A DNA stretch of 64,000 nt from Hippopus hippopus (taxonomy: Eukaryota; Mollusca; Bivalvia; Cardiida; Cardiidae), in the NCBI GenBank assembly GCA_946811185.2, contig OX328099.1, positions 37,621,299-37,685,298 on the forward strand, in the 5' to 3' direction. Position numbers and translations under genes: made by a program. Of the stretch, positions 23,801 to 32,130 are shown one piece after another. The notes beneath the pieces are model-generated. The model saw only the letters and a program-made list of their open reading frames with translations. It searched no databases and was not told where the DNA came from. Numbering within the stretch: the stretch's first letter is position 1; each line of letters opens with the position of its first letter.

Positions 23801-26800
23801 TCCAAATTGAAAGGATTTACAGATGACAAATTAAATGTAACTGAAATGATGATTTCTGTTTTGGATGGGGAAGAAAATATTGTGGGAAAAGGAGAAAATG
23901 CTGGTTACCAGCATTTTCTCCTTTTCCCACAATGTTTTCAAAAGCCTTCTCCTACAGGGGCGTCAAAACTCGGGACTGTGTGGTAATGGGTTAAGGTCGT
24001 CAAAACTCAGAATTGTTTGATGTTGGATACAGTACAAATCATACATATTTAACCTTTTACCAAACTATTCCTGGGCTGAGGGCTTTTGAAAAATGAAGGC
24101 TTAAGAAAATTTTTGCTCATAACCAACATTTTCTCCTTTTCCAACAATTTTTTCTTATATGACAGTGACCTTAACTTCATATTTACCAATTTTCAATTAG
24201 TTGTACTAAGATGTTTTGAATTTTGAGTTTTGAACCTTATTATTAACCCCCATATGACAGTGCTGGCAAAAATAATGAGAGAATAGGAAGAAAAGCCATT
24301 GCTCAAATGATAGAATTTGTATTTGATAGGAGAGAAAACAGTGTGGGAAAAAGAGAAAATGCTGGTTACCAGCATTATTTTTTCTCTTTTCCCACACTGT
24401 TTTCAAAAGGCTTTTTTGTCAGGCTGAGGGTTGTTAAATCTCCTGATTGTGTGGTAAAGGGTTAAACAAACCTGAGGAAGAAAGGCCTTTGAAAACAAAG
24501 TGAGAAAATGCTAATTACCAGCATTTTTTCCTTTTCTCAACGTTTTCTATCCTTTCAGGGACAAAGTTAATCATTTGGGTCATATTCCATTGGTCACCTG
24601 CAAGTACTTTCAGTTTGCACTGGTGAGTCTAAAAAATTTGTTGTTTTGGAAAGGGTTTAACTAAGCTTCATAGATTCCCTGCAGTAGAAAGTTTGCTACC
24701 AGCAATTTATTTTTTTGCACAAATGCAAAAGCAATCTGCTCAGGATGAAAGTTGTCTTTGTCTTAATGTGCTCACTATTCAACACTATTTTGCTCCCTGT
24801 CAAGCCAATCCGACATTTACAACAAAAATTATGCAATGCAGAAACTATATATCTTAGCAAATGGATTTTTATCTCTGCAGCTTACCCTGAACTCTGTGTT
24901 ACCTTTTCTACTGACAAGAAAATATGTTACAAATTGTACTTTCACCCTCAACCTGGTTTTAAGAATCTGTGTATCATGATCACACGATACTGAGTCTGAT
25001 AATTTTTGGTAAATATTGCTATTAATTACAGATGTTGTGCAATTATATAATTTAGATAAAAAATATTCAGTTTAGCCCTTTAATGCATAATTCCATGTTC
25101 AAATAACCCTGAAGAACACTTTAGAAAATACTGTGGGGAAAAATAGAAAATTCTAATAATGTATTCTCCTTATTCCACAATGTTTTCAGTCCCTGGAAAA
25201 GCATGTATAATTTCAGCTACATTCTGTCATCTGCAAATGCTTTCATTTTGGACAGGTCTATAATCTTACTGTTAATCTAACTGACATATTTTGAAAGCAT
25301 TCACAGAGAAGAAGATAAAATGTGACTCAAAATTTACATTCATTTTGGAAGGGTTGAAAACATTGAGGCAATGGGAAAATATGCGGGTCACCATAAGAAA
25401 ACATGTCCCTTTAAACCCTTTACCACACCATCCTGAGTTTTAACAAGTTAACCCTGCAGAAGAAAGCTTTTGAAAACATTGTGGGAAAAGGAGGAAATGC
25501 TGGAAACCAGCATTTTCTCCTTTTTCCTCAACATTTTCGACCCTATAGTATTTAAGAGAAAAACTGTCATTTGAGCTACATTCAATTTGTTGTTTGCAAG
25601 TGCTTTCAATTTAGTTACCTACAAAATTTTGTCGTTTGGTAAAGAATTAACTAACCAATTACCAAAGACGCTTTTTTAAACCTACCACAAACTTAACAAA
25701 TTCCATAAAGAACAAACTTGTTGGAAAGTAAAACTAATGCAGATCAATGTCATAAATGTGGAAAACATAATAAAGGGAGAAATTGATTGCAACAAGCACT
25801 TGTTCTTTAGCCTCTTTATCTCACAATATGTTCCACAGCTGTCAACCGAAGCTCCATAAAGTTATCTTTCAACAGGACTGGATAACCCTTTACCATACAA
25901 TCCTGTTAAAAGGTGCCTATCAATATTTCTTTGTAATAAATCAAATACGATTAAAATGAAAAACTTTTCATTCTTATTAAGTAATCGTTTGCCTACTAAT
26001 ACCTTAATATTAAGTTCATTGATTAAACTATTTACAAGCTTTGTTTTATTATGAAAATCTGAACAGCTCCCTTGAGCAACTTGACAAAAAGAGACTCTTA
26101 AAAGCATTGTGGAAAAAAGAGTAAGGCTTTAGCAGACGAATTTTGGCTGCAATTTGATTATTTGCTCATGTCAGCAAAACGATGGCTCAGTTTAAATTAG
26201 CTTGTTCTTTTCAATGACAAATGAACGAGCTGCGGATCGACAACTGTCTTCCGAAGTTGACAACAGCGCTAGTCAAACGCCAAAGGAACCGAAAGTGGGG
26301 ACCAAAAGAGGGGAAAAATTCCAGTCATACGCTGTAATCCGATTTGATAGATTTTGTACAGGAATTGGACCAATTCCATGGTATTCCACTTACCTGCTTG
26401 TTTAAGCAAACATTAGAATTGATTTTGCCAAAAATATTCTTGCACGGTTTGAGGAAAGGTTCCCAAAGTGTTTGAAGAGCTCGTAAGTGTGTAGATCTAC
26501 ATGTATCTGTAAAAACTTGTTTGTGCATATCGCATGAAAACAGTTTATCTTTTAATAGGCTGTCATTAAAACTGATATTAAAGTGAAATTATGTAGTTTA
26601 GTTCTGAACCCCCATCTTTGTTTGTGTACCCCCAATTCCTGTTACCAAAGGGTACATAAACCTCAAGCTAGAAAAAGCACAGCACACTCTATATATACAT
26701 CATTTCTTGCATAAAAAAAAGTGCATCGTCTTTTTGAATCATGATTTTCTTCTAAGTTTCAGTGAAAAGTACAAATTGACAGCATTCAAAAATAGACAAT

Positions 26801-27199
26801 GAGTGGGTCTGTCAATTTTGGTACAACCCCTAATAAAGATTTCCAACTCCGCTCTCCAACTAAGGTTACAACTGTCTATTTGGAGGAAACTGAGCAATCT
26901 GTAAATTATAAACAGATAGGCCTACTCGTCACCAAAGAAAACAAATCGTAACATTCAGGTTAGCCTATAATAAAAAGAACGTTTGTCAAACTACAAAGCA
27001 AAGAAACCTTTCTACTGCGGCACGAAAACCAATGATATAGAACACCCGGCTTTTCGTGCATTCTCTACTGTAATGATGCTGGAAAACTATCTGCTACTTA
27101 CCCATAAATTATTGCAATTGTGTGAATAAACCAGTTAAAGCACCATGCTGAAAAAAGCACTATTGCAAGCCCAAGCAACGTTAGTTCCAATGATTCCAT
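17682..27199 (-). CDS. UGCG: Ceramide glucosyltransferase, first two coding exons (gene continues left of window)
   Basis: Ceramide glucosyltransferase (GT21 family) transfers glucose from UDP-glucose to ceramide on the cytosolic Golgi face, the first step of glycosphingolipid synthesis. Two exons are visible, 27199-27102 and 17820-17682. They join in phase (a split Gly codon, GG/A) to give 79 codons. Residues about 6-32 form a hydrophobic membrane anchor ending HTIAIIYG. Exon 2 carries [14 protein letters not shown] and [12 protein letters not shown], which match the conserved start of the family's cytosolic domain. The catalytic Asp motifs and (Q/R)xxRW lie in later exons that I could not find between 17680 and 1, so they are probably outside the window. 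Intron 1 is about 9.3 kb and full of small repeats. Identification is by recalled resemblance to the animal enzyme; no search was run. Confidence 0.88.
17875..18015 (+). repeat. TTAA MITE, 5'-truncated
   Basis: The core (GCTGGTTACCAGC) and short arm remain. The element lies about 55 bp upstream of the UGCG exon 2 acceptor (minus-strand sense). Confidence 0.8.
18350..18965. repeat. MITE fragments and a decayed hairpin
   Basis: A plus MITE without its ends lies at about 18350-18510. A short copy lacking half the palindrome lies at 18815-18965. Between them, 18728-18785 resembles the GATCAGACTGCA hairpin family. Confidence 0.6.
19123..19320. repeat. Nested foldback element
   Basis: Outer arms at 19123-19158 and 19285-19320 are near-perfect reverse complements (CAACATGCGAAAAGG and CCTTTTCGCATGTT). 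Inside, 19220-19282 is a second palindrome with 27-bp arms (one mismatch) around GTGGACTGA. Both arm pairs could fold together. Confidence 0.85.
19385..19685 (-). mobile_element. tRNA-headed SINE
   Basis: In minus orientation the tRNA-like head lies near 19610-19680 (GGGTTCGAAC region, GGCTTGG start). The body includes CCAAGCCACTGGCTGC, also seen in the copies at 39440, 44733 and 61318. Confidence 0.8.
20042..20200 (-). repeat. TTAA MITE, long arm lost
   Basis: The copy starts TTTAACCCTTTACCACAC. The core is present, but the long arm is replaced from about 20175. Confidence 0.75.
20208..20759 (-). repeat. MITE interrupted by a SINE
   Basis: The short arm and core occupy 20208-20372. The long arm resumes as GCTTTCAATATTGG at about 20645-20697 after the SINE. 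A further long-arm end (CTGCAAATGCTTTG to GTAAAGTGTTAA) follows at 20702-20759, so at least two copies are involved. Confidence 0.75.
20376..20640 (+). mobile_element. tRNA-headed SINE, second head type
   Basis: The A-box-like GTGGCTCAGTGG and B-box-like GGGTTCGATATCC lie 40-50 bp apart, followed by a body containing CAGTGGTTTTGGAAAGAAAG and AAAATGGCATTCAACTCC. The head differs from the GCCCCGGTAGCTC head of the copy at 44733. It is inserted in a MITE. Confidence 0.8.
20795..20862. repeat. Near-perfect 68-bp hairpin
   Basis: Arms containing AGATCAAGATCAGACTGCAC and its reverse complement enclose AGAAT. The only break is one extra base. Similar hairpins occur at 15907, 16407, 29983, 42015 and 60683. 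Confidence 0.9.
21480..22497. repeat. Three decayed MITEs
   Basis: Copies lie at about 21480-21700 (+), 21775-21985 (-) and 22305-22497 (-). The last lacks most of the first palindrome arm. Confidence 0.7.
22563..22870 (+). mobile_element. tRNA-headed SINE
   Basis: The head CCCCAGTAGCTCAGAAGG and the B-box-like GGTTCGAAACTCC are followed by the shared body. The tail is GGCATTAAACACCATACAA followed by CAAT repeats. Confidence 0.85.
22890..23052 (+). repeat. TTAA MITE, 5'-truncated
   Basis: The core (GCTGGTTACTAGC) and short arm end GTATTGTAAAGGGTTAA. Confidence 0.75.
23060..23590. other. No gene recognised
   Basis: No exon or repeat of a known family is recognised. An 87-codon plus ORF at 23318 has no recognisable features. 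Confidence 0.3.
23590..23765 (+). repeat. TTAA MITE, decayed
   Basis: The long arm and core fragments are present, cut off by the next copy. Confidence 0.7.
23766..23994 (+). repeat. TTAA MITE, full length
   Basis: This complete 229-bp copy has an exact 67-bp core palindrome. Good reference copy. Confidence 0.95.
24048..24662. repeat. Three MITEs in series
   Basis: A decayed minus copy lies at 24048-24170. A plus copy runs about 24290-24465 and ends with TTAA. A minus copy runs 24465-24660 with half of its core lost. Confidence 0.75.
24665..25070. other. No gene recognised
   Basis: A plus ORF at 24715-24993 (92 codons) shows no family features and no splice context. Confidence 0.3.
25073..25410. 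repeat. Two decayed MITEs
   Basis: A minus copy at 25073-25275 (CTGCAAATGCTTTCATTTTGG) is followed by a plus fragment at 25276-25400. Confidence 0.65.
25410..25650 (-). repeat. TTAA MITE, full length
   Basis: The copy runs TTTAAACCCTTTACCACAC to TTTGGTAAAGAATTAA and includes a short internal duplication (AACAAGTTAACCCTG). Confidence 0.85.
25660..26130. repeat. MITE fragments
   Basis: Fragments include a GCTTG-type core variant near 25785-25810 and a short-arm end at 25885-25915 (ACCCTTTACCATACAATCC). Confidence 0.5.
26214..26402 (+). other. Unassigned ORF with protein-like composition
   Basis: A 63-codon plus-strand ORF begins [17 protein letters not shown] and continues through [12 protein letters not shown]. 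Its charged composition looks more protein-like than the other short ORFs. It lies inside UGCG intron 1 on the opposite strand. I see no convincing donor, family match or promoter. It also overlaps minus-strand splice-like signals (26394-26506). Confidence 0.2.
26540..27095. other. UGCG intron 1, near-exon part
   Basis: No repeat or exon is recognised. The sequence is unique-looking and free of MITEs. Confidence 0.4.
27102..27199 (-). CDS. UGCG: UGCG coding exon 1
   Basis: The start ATG at 27199-27197 opens [16 protein letters not shown] and continues through a hydrophobic anchor to HTIAIIY, then GG before a perfect GTAAGT donor at 27101. The 98 nt end in phase 2, matching exon 2. I chose this ATG because it alone gives the family's N-terminus. 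An out-of-frame ATG sits seven bases upstream at 27206. Confidence 0.87.
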
Positions 27200-27450
27200 T
27201 TTCCATCGCGAATAATTCTTCCTGATCACCAATTTAATTCTTGTAACCGCTGTTAACGTGAAACCACTTCTTACTCATCAACTCTCCATTATCAGTCATC
27301 TCATCAATGTAGTGAAAACGCTTATAGGATTCATTGCCGGCGTTTTTCAATGCAAGCGTCTACATATTATTTACGTCACATATTTTGGACCAACCAAAAT
27401 GACTCATTACTTCTAATAAACTCTGGACCAAAGTACGTCACTGCGCAACC
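27200..27450 (-). promoter_or_regulatory. Probable UGCG 5' UTR and promoter region
   Basis: Upstream of the start codon lie a CRE/ATF-like TTACGTCA (27371-27378), an AP-1-like TGACTCA (27400-27406), and TACGTCA (27434-27440) followed by TGCGCAA (27442-27448). No TATA box was identified. The function is inferred from position and motif resemblance only. Confidence 0.4.
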
Positions 27451-29650
27451 TTTGGACTCCACTAAGAAATGTTGACCTACAGGATCAAAACGCAAACCCC
27501 GAATTTGCGACTTCAAAATTTGACATTAGACACTGCACCGTCAAATTTGTTATGTAAATAAGAGAATGTACCTGTAGATCTAAGTACATTAGTACTACGT
27601 TAATGCAGCTAGATCTCAGTCATTGATCTGGTTTAAGATCCGTTTAGTAGACCTACTTACACGAATGCCAAAAACATGAAAAATGCATGTCTTAGAATTT
27701 TGATAAAAATTGTGCAACAACAAAACCTTATCACAGCTTAATGAAATTTTGAAGTTGCACTTCATGAGAATCAACCGTTTTCTCATTGTAAATGTTTTAA
27801 GCAAGTGACTAAATATTGGAGTAATGGATGTTTATTCATAAAATTCAAGTTTTGTATCGTCTATTGTGTTAAAACTTTTAACACAACTTGTATAAATACA
27901 CCATTTTATTGAAGATATAGGTATGTGGTAGGAAATAAGTCAGAATTTTTGGATTGTTTTGAGTTTTATTGAAAATTATGGCACAAAATCGTAGCTACAT
28001 GAGCTATACCAGGGATCGTATATAAGATCCCTGGCTATACCGTTTTCTTCAAATTGAATCTGAAATTTCGAATTACTTTCATTTAAAATATTTTTACTTT
28101 GACTGGGTATTTCGATGGCTATCATACTTAATTATTTTAATGAATGTATCACTGAGTAATTTCCTTTTAGTAATATGGACCATGATTCTTTATTTTTGAA
28201 ATTTAAATGCCAATATGAATGTAACGGATGTTAAAAAGAAAATTCCACAAGTTAAAAAAATCCGATTTTCTCATATTACTGACATGAAAAAGTAGTAAAC
28301 TGACAAAAAACTGAGCCAACTTTACTCAACTTGAGGAACTATTAAATAAAAGATGTATGTCTTAGAAAACATCAATCCAGGTTTTAGAACTAAGTCTAGC
28401 AAATTTTAGCCACAAAAAGTGAAAAAAATTACTGACCGCTAAAGTAATTACACCTACATAATTTATATTTGTATTGGTTTCTTTGAAGCACAAGTATAGA
28501 TAGTTTTTGTAGAATGCTTCAAAATCGACCAAATGTTCTAATACTGTTTTTAAGATTTTCTGATCTTGGTAACGGAAGTTAACCAACTAAATTACAGTAA
28601 TAAACCTTCTTGCACTTTAAGCTACACTTTGCCTTCACTCTCAACCTTGTCAACCATTTCAAGGCCTAATTTTTAAATCCGATTTCACTTTCCTGAGGGG
28701 ACAGGGTCTGGTATTTTCATCATGACCTGGTTCTGAGTAGTTCTATCCAGCGTTCAAACTAAACATTTAACTGCGCTCACTTACAAAGGTGGAATGACTT
28801 TTGTTACATTACTGTTAGGTTGGCGAGTCAGTTAGATAGTGGATAAATCTAAGACCAGGGTATTTCAGGTAGAGTGCGACGTCTACAAACGGCAAACGAT
28901 AAGTATTGATTTTAGTTACGGATGTTAAAGGTAATGGATGTTAAAATTAGCATATGTTTTGGATCAGAAAAGGCCCTTTTTCTGATTATTATGAGAATGA
29001 TTCATATAGTTTTATCTTGTATTTGGTATTCTCCTTTAAGCATCACATTCAACAGATGTCAATTGATAACGGTTTTGGCAAAACCTTGGTAACGGAGGTT
29101 AAACAAGTTTTTGTCTGAATGCTATCTTCGATATCAGCGATACATTTTTTTCGAATTACAGAGGTTTTTGTGATCCATAGGCTCTAAAATCCTCCTCAAT
29201 ATCAAGCATAAAAGAATATTCCGACAGTATTAAATCTTTAGACAAACAGTCCTAGGTTAGACCATCCCAACATGAGGTAAAATGCAGTAATGGATGTTAA
29301 CGACGTTTTGGCGACACTACTAAACCATTGATATTTTCAAATTCTGTTGCATGTGTCTTCGTGTGTCATAAGTACATCTGTAAGGGTACATAATAAGTAT
29401 GTCTAAAGCAAAGAAGGATTGTGAAATACCAAACAGTTTACTTTCTGTAAAGATTCAAAATCAGTCTCCTAACAGGGCGACACAGAAAAAAGCGCTATTT
29501 TTGCATACATAAGGTAATTTCTAAAAAAAATTTAAGCGAACACGAGAATGTTTAGTTCTGCATATGGCTAATATATGGCACATGCATTGAAAATAACCTG
29601 ATTATTTTACTCTCATTTGCTTGTGGGGTCAACAATTTGGCAGGGACACT
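27450..29650. other. MITE-free upstream region with a recurring motif
   Basis: There is no supported exon. The motif GTAAYGGATGTTAA or a close variant occurs at about 27823, 28221, 28569, 28916, 28931, 29089 and 29286, all in the same orientation. Everything else is plain AT-rich sequence. Confidence 0.5.
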
Positions 29651-29689
29651 AAAAAATGGGAATGACTGATTTGTCTCTGGAGACTAGAG

Positions 29690-29885
29690 AACAGTGTCTG
29701 CGAAAAAAGATAATGAAAGATTTCGAAAACAGTGTGGAAAGAGGAGAAAAGGCTGATAACCAGCATTTTCTCCTTTTCCCTATTCTACTCCTTGCAAAAC
29801 ACATTTCATTGATCCATATTCACTTTGTCCTCTGCAAATGCTTTTAATGTGGACAAATCTAAGATTTTGTCATTTGATAAACCCT
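29690..29885 (-). repeat. TTAA MITE, decayed
   Basis: The core and long arm (CTGCAAATGCTTTTAATG) are visible. The left end is lost. Confidence 0.75.
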
Positions 29886-29982
29886 GGCCTGAAAAACATT
29901 TTCAACTTAGAAATAAGATCCATAGATCTAATTTCGTTTAAAGGCTGCTCTTTTCCAGAATGTCTCAGTACAGCGAATAGAA

Positions 29983-30030
29983 TAGATCAAAGGTCAGACT
30001 GCTAAAATGTGCAGTCTGATCTTGACCTAT
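29983..30030. repeat. GATCAGACTGC hairpin
   Basis: AGATCAAAGGTCAGACTGC pairs with GCAGTCTGATCTTGACCT, with two mismatches. Confidence 0.8.
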
Positions 30031-30109
30031 ACTGCCCACAAAAACAACTATACTTGTGAAAGGCACTTTAAAGGTTAAGAAAGTTTTCAACTTTGTATCC
30101 TGACAGTTT

Positions 30110-30298
30110 GTTTATGGATGTAATCAGTTTACTCAGGGACGACAATTTCAATGCTGTTCAAATGATGGGATTTGACCTAGAAAGGGTAAAAAACATTGTG
30201 GAGAAAAAGAGAATATGCTAGATCTAGTTACTACACAATGTTTTCCACAGCCTTCTTCCTCAAGGTTGTTTAAATACAAAATGTTGGTATAGGGTTAA
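30110..30298 (+). repeat. TTAA MITE, decayed
   Basis: The second palindrome arm is mostly missing. The copy shares the TTAA at 30295 with the next copy. Confidence 0.7.
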
Positions 30299-30518
30299 CT
30301 CTTTACCAAACGACAAAATTTTAGACTCGACCAAATTGAAAGCATTTGTAGACGGCAAGTCAAATGTTGCCCAAAGGATGATTTTTCTGTTTGAAAAGGA
30401 AGAAAACATTGTTGGTAAAGGAGAAAATGCTGCTTACCAGCATTTTCTTCTTTTTCCACAATGTTTTCAAAAGCCTTCTTTCTCAGGGTCGTTAAAACAT
30501 CATTTAGTATATGGTTAA
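30295..30518 (+). repeat. TTAA MITE, full length
   Basis: The copy runs TTAACTCTTTACCAAACG to TATGGTTAA. Confidence 0.92.
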
Positions 30519-30539
30519 AATCTTATTCTGACCATGGCC

Positions 30540-30762
30540 TTTATAACTCTTTGCCAGGTGACAAAAATTGCGAGACCTTTCTAAATTCAAAACATTCCAA
30601 AAAGACAAGTGTGTCAAAAGGAATGGGATGTGATCTGTGAAAGGGTAGAAAACATTGTTGGAAAAGGAGTAACCGGCATTTCCCCTTTTCCCAAGATGTT
30701 TTCAAAAGCCTTATTTCTCAAGGTCCTTAAAAGTCTAGATTGTGTGGTAAGGGGCTAAAGCA
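30540..30762 (+). repeat. TTAA MITE, core partly deleted
   Basis: The copy ends GTGTGGTAAGGGGCTAA. The first half of the core is shortened. Confidence 0.75.
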
Positions 30763-30764
30763 AC

Positions 30765-31195
30765 TGACCTGTGTCAATTATGTGACACAGGACACGTTTG
30801 TCAGCTTGTATTCAACTTGTTGAAAGCATGAGTATGATTAGGTGACCTGAAACTAACAGATGTAACAGCTCCAATCTAACCTGACCAGGATCATACCCAG
30901 GACCTCTGGCCTAGGTCCTGAGGGAATGTTCTAACACATTGCTACAAAAGCTAGCACTATAGCAAGACAGTATTTGACATGTATATCTATCTGTGGGATA
31001 GACCTCTGTACTATACAGTCACTGAGCATGCCAACTTTTACTGAAACTGTTCAGAGCATGGGAATGATGTAGATTTGATACTGTTTAGTTTGACCTTTAA
31101 CCTGTTGGTAAGTGTGAACGATGACCTTCAACCTGTTGGTAAGTGTGAACGATGACCTTCGAGTGACAGACAATATTTAAAATATTTAAAACAAG
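30765..31195. other. No gene; perfect 31-bp tandem duplication
   Basis: The unit beginning AACCTGTTGGTAAGTGTG occurs twice without a mismatch (31099-31129 and 31130-31160). Nothing else is recognised. Confidence 0.6.
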
Positions 31196-32130
31196 CAATT
31201 TCGTTGAAATGATATCCCCCGCCGAAAAAGACTTTTTTGATACAAACATATTAGAGGTATTGTGTTTTGCATGTACATGTGTCCTTTTTGCTATTGGTCC
31301 ATGATGAAATTATACATTAAGCCCCCTTTTCTCATGGCACAGCATTTCATTAAATAAAAAATATATAAGAGGTATATGTTTTGCATCTACACATAGTCTT
31401 ATTGTTATTGGTCCATAATAAGATTATACATTAAGTCCCCTTTTTCCATAATACGGCATTTGGTTAAATGAAAACAAATAACGGAAATATACATCAAGCC
31501 CCCTTTTTCCATGACATGGCATTATATATATAGAAAAAATTGTATCAACAGACTATCCAAAGGAAGACATGCATGAGGTTTTATAAATTTTCGTCAAGGC
31601 TTTTAGAAGATATCTATCTATCCGGGCCCCCTTTTTTTATGACATGGCATTTCATGAAATAAAAACAAATAACTATTGTCTGTGGCTTATGATAAACAAT
31701 ATGACCTTGAAGTTTCATAAAATTTTGTCCAGTAGTTAAAGATATTGCCCATAATGAAAAATACACCAATTCCCCATTTTCCATGACACTAAATTTAATC
31801 CAAGAAGCAAAAACAACGATATTGGCGGACTATCATAAGGAACACGCGTATGAAGTTTCATCAATTTTTGTCAAGGATTTTGAGTAAAAGTGAATAATGG
31901 AAATATACACGAAGCCCCCTTTTTCTATGACACCGCATCATATCAAAAAAGGAAAAAAAAAATAAATATCGGCTGACATCATAAGGAACACATGTATGAA
32001 TTTCTATCAGTTTTTATCAAGGATTTTAGAAGATATCTGTCTGGAAAGACGGACAAACAGACGGTCATTAGTTCATGATAAAACTATACATTAAACCCCC
32101 TTTTTCCATGATATAAAATTTCATTAAATA

